Part shown: piece by piece, positions 19,601-25,546 of the stretch
How the letters are laid out: the number at the start of each line of letters is the position of its first letter
Position numbering within the stretch: position 1 is the first letter of the stretch
Source of the DNA: Pseudomonas brassicacearum subsp. brassicacearum
GTDB taxonomy: Bacteria > Pseudomonadota > Gammaproteobacteria > Pseudomonadales > Pseudomonadaceae
Assembly: GCF_008801605.1 (NCBI RefSeq)
Contig: NZ_VZPJ01000021.1
Coordinates: 16,666-80,665 of the forward strand
DNA length: 64,000 bases
Reading direction: 5' to 3'
Made by a program: the position numbers and the translations under genes
The notes under the pieces: generated by a model
Database searches by the model: none
Told to the model about the DNA's origin: nothing
Seen by the model: the letters and a program-made list of their open reading frames with translations, nothing else

Positions 19601-19929
19601 CGCGAGACACCGCCGGCGCTGGGGGCCTGGATATTGACCTGCGGCGTGCCGTTGGCGCTTTGTATCACCATGGGTTGCTGGCCGGCCGGAGCGCCAGGAT
19701 CGGCGACGATGGTTCCAGCCCAGGCCGGCGCCACGCTCAAGGACACCAGGCCAATCGCGGTCATCAAGGCAAAGCGCAACGCCCCGAGTGTCGCCGTGCA
19801 AGCCGCTGCGCTCGTCGTCGGCCCGGAGCGGGTCCCCGGCGCCTTGACTTGGCTGGTGACGTTCTCGGCCACGACCATCAGCAGTCCGCGGGCCTTGTTG
19901 AAAACGATTCGGTACAGATGCTTGTTCAT
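10627..19929 (-). CDS. cdiA: Contact-dependent inhibition exoprotein CdiA, Ntox15-type toxin
   Basis: This giant two-partner-secreted filament delivers a C-terminal toxin into neighbouring bacteria. From the start at 19929 (GGA 8 bp upstream) it has 3100 residues. An extended signal peptide (MNKHLYRIVFNKARGLLMVV, cleavage near APAWA, about residue 70) comes first. The TPS domain (about 75-330) has ANPAGITCNGCGFINADRA. Long filamentous-haemagglutinin repeats follow, with a conserved non-repeat block near 1480-1590 (ETDPRFASYRTWLSSDY) and a second repeat set to about 2450. The pretoxin region ends with VDNN at 2685-2688 in place of VENN. The toxin (about 2860-3100) has ALHEPDMVAGG, whose H3033 and D3036 form the HxxD motif of Ntox15 DNases, and NSSIGASW after it. 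GC drops at about 11340, at the toxin boundary. Confidence 0.93.
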   Translation of the reverse strand: MNKHLYRIVFNKARGLLMVVAENVTSQVKAPGTRSGPTTSAAACTATLGALRFALMTAIGLVSLSVAPAWAGTIVADPGAPAGQQPMVIQSANGTPQVNIQAPSAGGVSRNTYNQFDVDSRGVILNNGTGNSQTKLGGWIEGNPMLGNGSARVILNEVNASNPSQLRGYVEVAGQRAEVVIANPAGITCNGCGFINADRATLSTGRAQLENGRITGYTVQGGTINIEGKGLDARETDYTDLIARSVQVNAGVWANDLKVTAGRNQVNADNTQATPLPGTEGDKPTVAIDVAKLGGMYAGKIMLVGTESGVGVRNAGQIGAMAGEVVISADGKLQNQGAISSATATRINAASVENSGTLYAKGDLGLDSTGDIDNSGTVASQNHTTLTAKNIRSTTASSLAAGVGADGKLGSSGNLAFRATTVKAQGQNLAGGDVSVEAADLDLSSSQTLGQNVTLTASGGDANLSGSQVDATQVLTAKATNTLRTNGAKVTAGNLQLGARDVANVGGELVQTGTADASIKATATLDNSGGRIASNGNNLKLGADRLDNSKGKVEHAGKGTLDIQATQLAGSKGTLASNGTLSVKAREVVVDDGLTQGQQITLDTTTLSNQRGRILQTGAQPLQVTARERFDNQAGQVSSPGAVVLKVGTFNNQDGKVLATDNGALTVTADKEVNNDGGTLAASGTTKVSGEALDNTQGTVSAGGELYATFDRLNNIGGTLAATQRMEIIAGQLNNTNGVLGSVKSGLLVSVSADALNNSGGRLEALGDIDLSAQGLNNQGGVISGQALDLDSHGLLMDNSQGTLNAGATLDLRSGELRNAAGLIQAKGKLFIDTDSQALNNLQSGTTQGISGQGAVEIHSAHFNNSGGFLGAKGALVLKATDLTNGSGGQIIGEKTVQVEGARVDNRGGQLQGLGDVQLVLGDTLNNQGGLVRSAGMLGVIAGVLDNSATQGANQGLEGRAMSLALDTFGNQAGAVRADQGLSIGVSQTLDNLGGLISAGAGLTITDRDPAQRRQAVHNLDGTLLAGSLLSLNAAYYAGTGRALSLGDLTFSLQSGLDLSGQIQANNKIDLSTEGAFNNSGKLLAGNLLLVRSQTLDNAASGEISAGQVRLSINDSLTNRGLIDGQQVRVQALSLNNLGTGRLYGDRLAIATSALSNRDENGSAATIAARESLDIGTGTLDNREQALIFSAGDLAIGGALSATDKAQDRAQLLTNASATIEALGNLSLDVQNVRNTNEHFSTQQVEVSRTALQDFQLSGSPNRYQGDQISVNNDEVLHLTTPEGRKDNWNRYDYTRVVQETQIATSAPAQILSGGTMQINAGDVLNDKSRIIAGGLLQANITSLTNTELTGQRTTTDSGTVSNFYRIQRKGRDRQGTAVTAYTPAPLIQDITLQPTVFAQNAAGNGTGTQISARATQGVGEQIAATGTVSAPVGRTYQVAPIVQVAAQTTLNNKGVAEQIRSGGPSLALPNNSLFTTNPQNTSSYLIETDPRFASYRTWLSSDYMLQRLQVDPALTQQRLGDGFYEQKLIREQIAQLTGRRFLDGYANDEAQYRALIDNAVTVASQWQLVPGVALTSEQMAQLTSDIVWLVQKQVTLANGDTRNVLVPQVYVRVQEGDLNGSGALIAGQQLNLNIAGDLVNSGSLAGRSVMAITAQNIENLGGRIQADKVSLAARENLNNLGGLIGAVDSLSVKAGQDINVISSSRDSSSAQGTRTNLSRVAGLFVSGAQGTMGMSAGNDLNLTGAQVVNAGKGGSTLLEAGKNINLATVGEAHEQALTWNSSNWRKDASQTEVGSQVQGQGDVRLSAGQDLNARAAHVTSEQGAVFAEAKRDVNLTAGQNYQFADEAHKVKGSNGMFSSKTTTTRDTISQTSVEGSTLSGEQTYVQAGRDINLKGSNVVSTTQTVLVADNNVNIEADTASSSERHDKSVKKSGLFSGGGIAVTLGSQQQSVKDLTTEHTAVASTVGSTAGDVLIEAGKGYRQVGSQVSAPQGNIDVTAQTIDVVEARNTRERERETLFKQTGFTLTVTNPVISAIQTSQQMKRASEKTDDGRMKALAAATAVMAANNAATAVAMDPGAVGGINISLSLGTKKNESTTTYTSDSAAGSTMTAGNDVRLRATGAGAASDITVQGSDIKAGRNASLLADGDINLLAARNIDKQETDSKGSSASIGIGFSLGARNGFTLDLGASGSRGQADGDGLTHTNTHVQAGNQLLLSSGGDTNLKGAVASGKQVLADIGGDLNIESLQDTNTYVVDEKSLGVGISLCIPPFCLGMSSVSGASGSFGATDIDSNYASVTEQSGIKAGDDGFDIRVGGNTDLVGAVIASSDKAVQDGKNRLVTASLTSRDIKNKAEYDASTVSVGGGYREVGKDQQGNATSGGTQTPGTDLPKNDNDLSATMPIAISASDDASSVTRSGISGGTIVISNDAEQQKRTGKNGEQTIASLNRDVSSDRDTTNTLKPIFDEDEIRAGFEIVGAFANEASTLLANKAKEVDLKRKQAEAAQNAALDPNAKLTDSERLALLGSAQRLNAEASGIADKWGAGGTYRQITTALVGAASGNISGGNSAFVQGLVVNYVQQQGAGYIGDLVADGKLTEGSPLHAALHGIVACAGAAASSQSCGSGAAGAAASSLLTGLFSEASPDESESQREAKRNLIVSIVTGLAATSSSLDPATATSAAGAAVDNNWLATQQLVQAEKEYSAADLTGKAQVVAKWAFIYQKQEVLTRFGIGKGLAQAGWSDVEGLTQFLLNPVEGIKGIKALIDDPEARQRLGDEMVGDAKAKIARIEDALEHGGDERAVQLGEDIGELVWQVGTIATGVGTAAKGGVALAKAGIKVGAKELEKMADMANIAKAEVSAGKPMNWSSVEGAYSKKLEGGYGPGTTTVNGKVVENTVDYSSGVKGTQPTKVIDRLDELKLDGFNPYDNPRYKEMSPDQQKTFLKEYNKQLQAQQDAINSMTADEFKIARDAYIQQGRNPAADSMQRSLGREFEREVSESIRQSLINKGVDRSTATQMAKDRAKEIKSSLAALHEPDMVAGGWTTPAPVRMGDTNVNSSIGASWSSRLSSVDQAVDTAISTGAGSAKLNVRLELLRGAQAR

Positions 19930-19974
19930 AGCAATTCCATTTGCGGAGCCAGCCCGCACGACCAGTGGTTGGAG

Positions 19975-20493
19975 TTACGCTTCGATTGCCAGTGGGTGGG
20001 CGGCGAACCAGGCCTGGGCCTGTTCGGGAATGACCCCGATCCCTTGGAATGTCTTGACCCGCAGGCCGCGCTCATCGCCTCGGTGATAGAGCGCACGGGC
20101 GCAGCGATCGATGAAAAGGTGACGTTGCAACAAGCGGCTCAATGCCGCCGTGTGGCCAAAGGGAGCGACCCAGTCGTTGAGCCAGAGGCGCTCGCCGCTG
20201 TTCCAGTCGTCTTGGGTCAGCGCCAGCGGCGACTGGCGCAGGTAGCGTTGCTCTGCCGCCTCGTCGAGGTTGAGCCAGGACAGGTAGAACACCGGCTTGC
20301 CGTGCTCGGAGCCGAGCACGAACTGGCGATGCTTGAGGGCCGGCAGCAGCAGCGTCGGCAAGGTGTGCAACGGCGCATCGCGATGGGCCTTGGAATGCAT
20401 CCACAACCAAGTGGCAGAGCCAAACACCGCGGCTTCGCTCCAGGGTTCATCGATCAGGCCGGGGGCGATAATGTCTAGCGTCTCGAACTGCAT
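19975..20493 (-). CDS. cdiC: HlyC/CdiC-type toxin-activating lysine acyltransferase
   Basis: This is a predicted cytoplasmic acyltransferase that would use acyl-ACP to acylate lysines of the partner exoprotein. Its 172 residues match the HlyC pattern: WLWMHSKAHRDAPL near residue 30 contains the likely catalytic His, followed by PTLLLPALKHRQFVL, GKPVFYLSWLNLDEAAEQRY and a C-terminal HRGDERGLRVKTFQG. The SD GAGGTGA overlaps the cdiB stop 10 bp upstream, and cdiA follows after 45 bp. The order cdiB-cdiC-cdiA is an uncommon CDI layout, as CdiC is best known from Burkholderia-type loci. Confidence 0.85.
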   Translation of the reverse strand: MQFETLDIIAPGLIDEPWSEAAVFGSATWLWMHSKAHRDAPLHTLPTLLLPALKHRQFVLGSEHGKPVFYLSWLNLDEAAEQRYLRQSPLALTQDDWNSGERLWLNDWVAPFGHTAALSRLLQRHLFIDRCARALYHRGDERGLRVKTFQGIGVIPEQAQAWFAAHPLAIEA

Positions 20494-20502
20494 GGGATCA
20501 CC

Positions 20503-22284
20503 TCAGAATGACCAGATGACGGTGAAGGCGCTGGTCACGTTGGCCGTCTCGAAACCATCGGGTTTCTTCAACGGCGTGCCCACCGACCAGTCATAGGACA
20601 GGCCCTTGTAACCACCGCGAATGCCCACCACGGCCCCTGCCAGGCGCTGGCCGATCAGGAACTCACTGGATTGACCGCTGACTTCGCCATAGTCAATACC
20701 GGTGTAGAGCTCCTGGCCGGTCTGCCCCAAGGACAGGCCGACCTCGTTGCGCAGGGTCCAGCCACGGTCGGCGGAAAGAATGTTTTCACCATCGAAGCCC
20801 CGCACGCTGTAGCGCCCGCCAATCGAGAAACGATCCTGGGGCACCAACGGCGTCCGGTTCCATTGCGCACGCCAGCCACCGATGTAGCGCAGTCGCTGAT
20901 CGCCAAGCTGAAATGGCACCTGCAGTTGGGCGTCGGCGGTGATGATTTGCGAGCGCGACGTGCCGGCATCAAAATCTTCCTCGGGTGCCCTGAGCGAGTC
21001 GTGGGCACCGGTGCCGCGACGATAGGCGACACCCAGGTCAAGAATCGAAGCGCCAATGAACTCTCGATGATCCAACCCCAACTGCCAGCCGGCCATGCGG
21101 CGTTTCTGGTTGCCGACTTCGGTGTCGTCGATGAAGTTCTCCGACGAACGCGTCCAGAGGCTGCCCCAGGCGGTGGTCTTGCGAACAGCGTCGCGGTACA
21201 GCAGGCGGGACAGACGCAACTCGTTGTTACGACTCTCGCCCCGGTACTGATAGGTCTGGTTGGTGCCGGCGACGGACTGTTCGTAGTTGTATTCACTGCT
21301 GGTGAACCCCACCTGCCAGTAGCCGAACGGCAGCGAATAATGCAGCGTGCGGCCATCGGAGCCACGGTGCCCGGACTCGCCCCCGCCCAAGTCATGGTTG
21401 ACGCTGGCGTAGAGCAAATCGTTGAGCGAGAGCAGGTTGTCCAATGACAGCGACACGTTGCCCTGGTATTTACCGGTGGTCTTGCTGCCCGAATTGTCCA
21501 CCGACAGGCTCACACGGGCGGGGAACCGCTGGCTCCAGGCGATCACCACGTCGCTCTCACCGGGTTTGGCGTCGACGGCACGGGCCGGCGCGATCTTGAT
21601 ATCGGCTTCGGCGGTCGGCACACGCTTGAAGTTTTCCAGCGCCTGCTCGATGTCGCGCAAGTTGAGCAGATCGCCAGGATTGGCCGGCATCGCGTTCCAG
21701 GCATTGGCGCGGGAGCTGGTGCCCTCTTCGAAACGAATCTCGCGAATGCGCCCCGGCACCAGGGTCAAGACCAGAACCCCGCTGTTCAAGTCCTGGGCTT
21801 CGGCGAGCACGCGAGTGGTGACGTAGCCGGCCTCGATGATCGCGTTCTGCATGCGCTTCATCGTCAGATTGATCCCGCCACCGCCGAGGCAACGACCGAT
21901 GGCAGGGTCATCCTTGGAGTTGGCAGCGCGCAACGCCCACTGGAATTTCTCCGACGCCTCGCCAATCAGACGGATGTCATTGATGGCAAAGCAGGGACTT
22001 TCCTTGGCGGGCAAGCGATCGACACCCTCAGCCACAGGGGCCGCCTGCAGGCGCACATCCGGCCGGGATTCCAACTGCTCCCTCAACACCCGTTCGCGCT
22101 CTTGCTGGCGCAGCAGTTCTTCTTCAGGCCCAGCCGCCTGCGCAGCGCTCCACGCACCCGTCATCCACGCTGTCATCAACAGCAGCGCGAGAGACTTGGC
22201 GTTTTGTGCAGATGAACGGGTTCCGTCAACACAACGGCGAGTATTGCTCGGTTTACGCGTTCGGCAGGGTGCGGCTGGGTGCAT
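20503..22284 (-). CDS. cdiB: Outer-membrane transporter CdiB (TpsB/FhaC family)
   Basis: CdiB exports CdiA across the outer membrane. Its 593 residues comprise a signal peptide after a long basic leader (LALLLMTAWMTGAWSAAQAA), a periplasmic linker helix (EEELLRQQERERVLREQLES), two POTRA domains (about 85-230, with CFAINDIRLIGEA and GYVTTRVLAEAQDLNSG), then a 16-strand barrel. The family signature appears as RYSVRGFDGENILSADRGW (VRGY/F-type motif). The protein ends in a strand with aromatic terminal Phe (AFTVIWSF). The start at 22284 has AAGGA 7 bp upstream. It is the first gene of the CDI operon. Confidence 0.95.
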   Translation of the reverse strand: MHPAAPCRTRKPSNTRRCVDGTRSSAQNAKSLALLLMTAWMTGAWSAAQAAGPEEELLRQQERERVLREQLESRPDVRLQAAPVAEGVDRLPAKESPCFAINDIRLIGEASEKFQWALRAANSKDDPAIGRCLGGGGINLTMKRMQNAIIEAGYVTTRVLAEAQDLNSGVLVLTLVPGRIREIRFEEGTSSRANAWNAMPANPGDLLNLRDIEQALENFKRVPTAEADIKIAPARAVDAKPGESDVVIAWSQRFPARVSLSVDNSGSKTTGKYQGNVSLSLDNLLSLNDLLYASVNHDLGGGESGHRGSDGRTLHYSLPFGYWQVGFTSSEYNYEQSVAGTNQTYQYRGESRNNELRLSRLLYRDAVRKTTAWGSLWTRSSENFIDDTEVGNQKRRMAGWQLGLDHREFIGASILDLGVAYRRGTGAHDSLRAPEEDFDAGTSRSQIITADAQLQVPFQLGDQRLRYIGGWRAQWNRTPLVPQDRFSIGGRYSVRGFDGENILSADRGWTLRNEVGLSLGQTGQELYTGIDYGEVSGQSSEFLIGQRLAGAVVGIRGGYKGLSYDWSVGTPLKKPDGFETANVTSAFTVIWSF

Positions 22285-22621
22285 GTCACATCCTTGTGGC
22301 CTGAATCAAAGACACGGTGGGTCACGCCCGCCGGACGCGGCATTGGCGCTGACATAGATAAAAGAGGTACGAATTCCATCGAAAACGAAGGAAAAGTCCT
22401 ACAACGTACCGAGACGGTCAGATAGCCGAGGGGAAAGAAAGTTTCGCATTACCGAAATATCCTCGATACAAATGGCTAGAAATGGGGAATCGGTCACAGC
22501 ATTGAGGGGTGAAATGGCCGTGCAAGGCCTGAACGGCGCGCTCAGACCGGAGTTGATCGTTCGGGGATGGGGATGGAAGCAGGAAAAGTCAGCGGCAATT
22601 TCGCTAACCCATTGTTTATAA
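22285..22621. other. Upstream region of cdiB
   Basis: 337 bp without a supported gene. It must carry the CDI promoter, but no convincing -35/-10 pair or operator was found. It lies against the 3' end of tRNA-Arg(CCT). Confidence 0.5.
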
Positions 22622-22698
22622 TGGTGTCCCAGGGCAGGTTCGAACTGCCAACCTTCCCCTTAGGAGGGGGATGCTCTATCCAATTGAGCTACTGAGAC
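22622..22698 (-). tRNA. tRNA-Arg (CCT)
   Basis: 77 nt with encoded CCA. The acceptor stem is GTCTCAG/CTGGGAC, the D arm GCTCAATTGGATAGAGC, the anticodon loop CTCCTAA (anticodon CCT) and the T arm GGCAG-TTCGAAC-CTGCC. Its 3' end points towards the CDI locus. Confidence 0.97.
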
Positions 22699-23223
22699 AC
22701 GAGTCGACCACGAGAGACGCGGTGCGCGGGACGGCGTGCATGTTAACGACCTGCCCTGCGTTTGTCATGTCGCCCATGGCTTTTTAAGTGTAGGCAAATA
22801 GTACTCCCTGTAAGGCTGGCAGATCCCGGATGCCGAGTTTTGGCCGCCATTCATCCGCCCTGGTTCGCTTATCCTAGTAAATCGGCAATTTGCCACTATC
22901 CTGTACAAGACAGGGACGGCACACGTTTTTGTCCATTTCCGTTATCCGCCAGACGGTATGGCACATAGACACAATCCGACGGTCACAGATGCGAACCTGT
23001 TGTTTTTTACCAACCAGTCCGCATTTTTTGATGAAGGGTACTGGCAGAACGCCTTTACCCGGATCAGAATTTGTCACAGAATTGGCGCCAATGATCTGGC
23101 AATTTTGAGGCATGATGCGGGCCTCTTAACAATTCAGGTTGAACATTTGGCAATGGAGCTTGTCCTATCGACATCCTGCGGCCAATCCCGAGAACCGCTC
23201 CCCTGAACTAACCGGTTAAATAT
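22699..23223. promoter_or_regulatory. Long leader region of amrZ
   Basis: 525 bp without a convincing gene. It includes a perfect 12-bp palindrome, ATTGGCGCCAAT, at 23081-23092, about 130 bp before amrZ, plus a nearby GGCAGAACGCC. These are candidate operator sequences, possibly for autoregulation by the ribbon-helix-helix product, but this is inference. Confidence 0.4.
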
Positions 23224-23550
23224 ATGCGCCCATTGAAACAGGCAATTTATTCCAGCCGTACGGCTGACAAGTTCGTCGTACGTCTGCCAGACGGAATGCG
23301 GGAACGCATTGCCGAAGTGGCTCGCAATCATCACCGCAGCATGAACTCTGAAATCATCGCGCGTCTTGAGCAAAGCCTTATTCAGGAAGGCGCGTTGGGT
23401 GAAGAGTTGAGCATGCGCCTGGACAGCCCAGAGCTGTCATTGCATGAGCGCGAACTGCTTCAACGCTTCCGACAACTCTCCCATCGCCAGCAGAACGCCC
23501 TCGTTTCGCTGATTGCCCATGACGCAGAAATGGCCGCAGACGCGACCTGA
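23224..23550 (+). CDS. amrZ: Ribbon-helix-helix regulator AmrZ (AlgZ)
   Basis: This global transcription factor controls alginate, motility and c-di-GMP genes in Pseudomonas. Its 108 residues match AmrZ closely: the flexible N-terminus MRPLKQAIYSSRTADK, the RHH beta strand KFVVRLPDGMRERIAE, helices through NHHRSMNSEIIARLEQSL, and the C-terminal tetramerisation segment SPELSLHERELLQRFRQLSH. The start at 23224 is the usual MRPLKQ. A terminator follows. Confidence 0.96.
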   Translation: MRPLKQAIYSSRTADKFVVRLPDGMRERIAEVARNHHRSMNSEIIARLEQSLIQEGALGEELSMRLDSPELSLHERELLQRFRQLSHRQQNALVSLIAHDAEMAADAT

Positions 23551-23568
23551 TAGCCCCCAAAATACTCA

Positions 23569-23594
23569 AGCCAGCCTCGTGCTGGCTTTTTTTT
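23569..23594 (+). terminator. Terminator of amrZ
   Basis: The stem AGCCAGC / GCTGGCT with a 5-nt loop is followed by eight T residues. Confidence 0.9.
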
Positions 23595-23711
23595 GCCTGG
23601 CATTTGGCCCAAGCCTGCTTTTCAAGCACTCATCAGCGAACCAACACCACTGCTGACCCATGGCAGTAATGCTAAATTGATCCGCTAAAAAGTATGGGCA
23701 TGGAGGCCTGC

Positions 23712-24524
23712 ATGACAGGTCACGCATTCAAGATCCAAAGAATCCCAGGACTGGGCGTGGAAATCGTCGAGGCCGATTCAGATCGAACGTTCGTCCGGCA
23801 TATGCACGAACATTTTGGCATTGGCTTGCTTGTGCGCGGGGCGCAACGTTCAGCCAGCGGCCGAGGCCAGGTAGAAGCGACGGCCGGCGACCTTATATCG
23901 GTCAATCCGGCCGAAGTGCATGATGGCGCACCCATCGGAAACGGGACACGTCGTTGGCAGATGCTGTATTTCGACCCGCCCCTGATTGCGCAGGCATTCA
24001 AGGATATGGCGAACGATGGGGGCATCTGCGCCCAGGAATTCGCTTATCCGGTACTGCCGCGCCCGCGCGCGGCAGAATTGTTCCGCACTTTGTACCAAGC
24101 CGTCGCTCAAGCCGAGGAGTTTGGCGATCACCTCAAGATCGAAGAAACGCTCGCGCTTTTGCTCGAACATTTGCTGGATTGCTCCATACCGGTATCGTCT
24201 TTGCCGGAGGTCGCGGCAAACCGTGCAAAAGCCCTGATCGACGACGATCCGCAGTCGTCCATGTCGCTTGCCCTGCTCGCCAGGGAGGCCGATTTAAGCC
24301 GTTTTCAACTGGTACGCGCCTTCACCCGCCTGACCGGTTTGACACCCCACGCCTATCTGCTGCAACGACGTATCCACCGGGCACGACAACTGATCGCTGC
24401 TGGCATGCCGCTGGCCGATGCGTCCCTGGCCAGCGGTTTCGCCGATCAGAGCCATATGACCCGATGCTTCGTGCGCAGCTTTGGATTCTCACCCGGCATG
24501 TACGCCCGGCAAGGGCACCCGTAG
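23712..24524 (+). CDS. AraC-family transcriptional regulator
   Basis: This 270-residue regulator has an N-terminal cupin effector domain (about 10-130; FVRHMHEHFGIGLLVRGAQ and DLISVNPAEVHDG) and a C-terminal double helix-turn-helix (about 165-265; LALLAREADLSRFQLVRAF, then PLADASLASGFADQSHMTRCF). The start at 23712 is preferred because GGAGG lies 5 bp upstream. The organisation is that of AraC regulators controlling adjacent LysE-type exporters, and such a gene follows 79 bp downstream. Ligand unknown. Confidence 0.88.
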   Translation: MTGHAFKIQRIPGLGVEIVEADSDRTFVRHMHEHFGIGLLVRGAQRSASGRGQVEATAGDLISVNPAEVHDGAPIGNGTRRWQMLYFDPPLIAQAFKDMANDGGICAQEFAYPVLPRPRAAELFRTLYQAVAQAEEFGDHLKIEETLALLLEHLLDCSIPVSSLPEVAANRAKALIDDDPQSSMSLALLAREADLSRFQLVRAFTRLTGLTPHAYLLQRRIHRARQLIAAGMPLADASLASGFADQSHMTRCFVRSFGFSPGMYARQGHP

Positions 24525-24603
24525 CGACCCGCAATTTCGTTCAAGATGCTCCTCCTCATCACAGGCAGGCTGGAGACTCCATAACTGCCAAGGTCGGCGT
24601 CGC

Positions 24604-25212
24604 ATGAACCTCGAATTTTTTGTCACTTCCCTGATCGTGGCGGCTTCGCCTGGTACTGGCGTGGTCTATACGGTTGCAGCCGGCCTGGCCCGGGGCTGGC
24701 GCGCGAGTGTGGTAGCGGCATTGAGTTGTACCCTGGGGATCGTGCCGCACATGCTGGCAGCCATCACGGGCCTCGCGGCACTGCTGCACACCAGCCCACT
24801 GGCTTTCGAGATCACCAAGTACCTGGGCGTCGCTTACCTGCTGTGGATGGCATGGAGCACACTCCAGACCCACGGGGCATTGCATATTGATCCGCACAAG
24901 ACTCCGCGCTCGAATGGCGCGGTGATTTTTTCGGGCATTTTGCTCAACCTGCTGAATCCAAAGCTGTCGATTTTTTTCCTGGCCTTTCTACCGCAATTTC
25001 TCGCGCCAGGAGAAACGGATGCCATGTGGCGCATGCTGCAACTGAGCTTCATCTTCATGGCGATCACCTTTGCCGTCTTCGTCATCTATGGCGTGCTCTG
25101 CGCATCGATGCGCCGCCATGTTCTGGAGCGTCCATCCGTGTTGCAGTGGTTGCGCCGCCTGTTCTCGGCAGCCTTTGTGTTACTGGCTGTACGACTGGCG
25201 TTGATGCAGTGA
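24604..25212 (+). CDS. LysE/RhtB-family amino acid exporter
   Basis: This inner-membrane efflux protein of 202 residues has about six hydrophobic segments. It begins MNLEFFVTSLIVAASPGTGVVYTVAAGLARG, the typical RhtB N-terminus with SPGP-like SPGTG, and has the central LLNLLNPKLSIFFLAFLPQF signature. The substrate is probably an amino acid or derivative. It is likely controlled by the AraC regulator immediately upstream on the same strand. Confidence 0.88.
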   Translation: MNLEFFVTSLIVAASPGTGVVYTVAAGLARGWRASVVAALSCTLGIVPHMLAAITGLAALLHTSPLAFEITKYLGVAYLLWMAWSTLQTHGALHIDPHKTPRSNGAVIFSGILLNLLNPKLSIFFLAFLPQFLAPGETDAMWRMLQLSFIFMAITFAVFVIYGVLCASMRRHVLERPSVLQWLRRLFSAAFVLLAVRLALMQ

Positions 25213-25342
25213 TGCGTGGGGGATTTTGTGAAGAGCAGGGTTGGTGTGTATATCCATTGCTGCGGTAACGGGGCGCCGAAATCAACGTCCACCGCGAGGC
25301 GGCCTTGTAGCCGACCTGGCTCTTTGGTGATCGCGTTTCTCC

Positions 25343-25372
25343 TGTGGGAGCGAGCTTGCTCGCGATAGCGGA
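25343..25372. repeat. Single type 1 REP
   Basis: TGTGGGAGCGAGCTTGCTCG begins one palindromic unit here, with no inverted partner nearby. The surrounding 25213-25465 holds nothing else recognisable. Confidence 0.75.
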
Positions 25373-25459
25373 GGGTCAGTTTGTGATGATGTTGGATGTG
25401 CCTGCTGCTCTTGCCTTGGGTACTTGATCTCGACGCCCCTTCAACCAAAAAAAGCGCAA

Positions 25460-25500
25460 AAAAAAGGCGTTTCCCATTTCTGGAAGCGCCGTTTTTTCTA
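25460..25500. terminator. Bidirectional terminator between LysE gene and mgtE
   Basis: GGCGTTTCC and GGAAGCGCC (25466-25490) form a hairpin flanked by an A-rich run on the left and TTTTTT on the right. It can serve mgtE on the minus strand. Confidence 0.8.
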
Positions 25501-25546
25501 AGTCGACAGTATTACGCCAGACAGGCGAGTTTCTTGATGAGCGACT

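Noticed and set aside
14602..20478. Very long open frame (about 1950 codons) on the plus strand opposite cdiA
   Set aside because: It mirrors cdiA in a GC-rich repetitive region, its product is low-complexity with no domain, and the minus-strand frame has clear TPS and haemagglutinin features.
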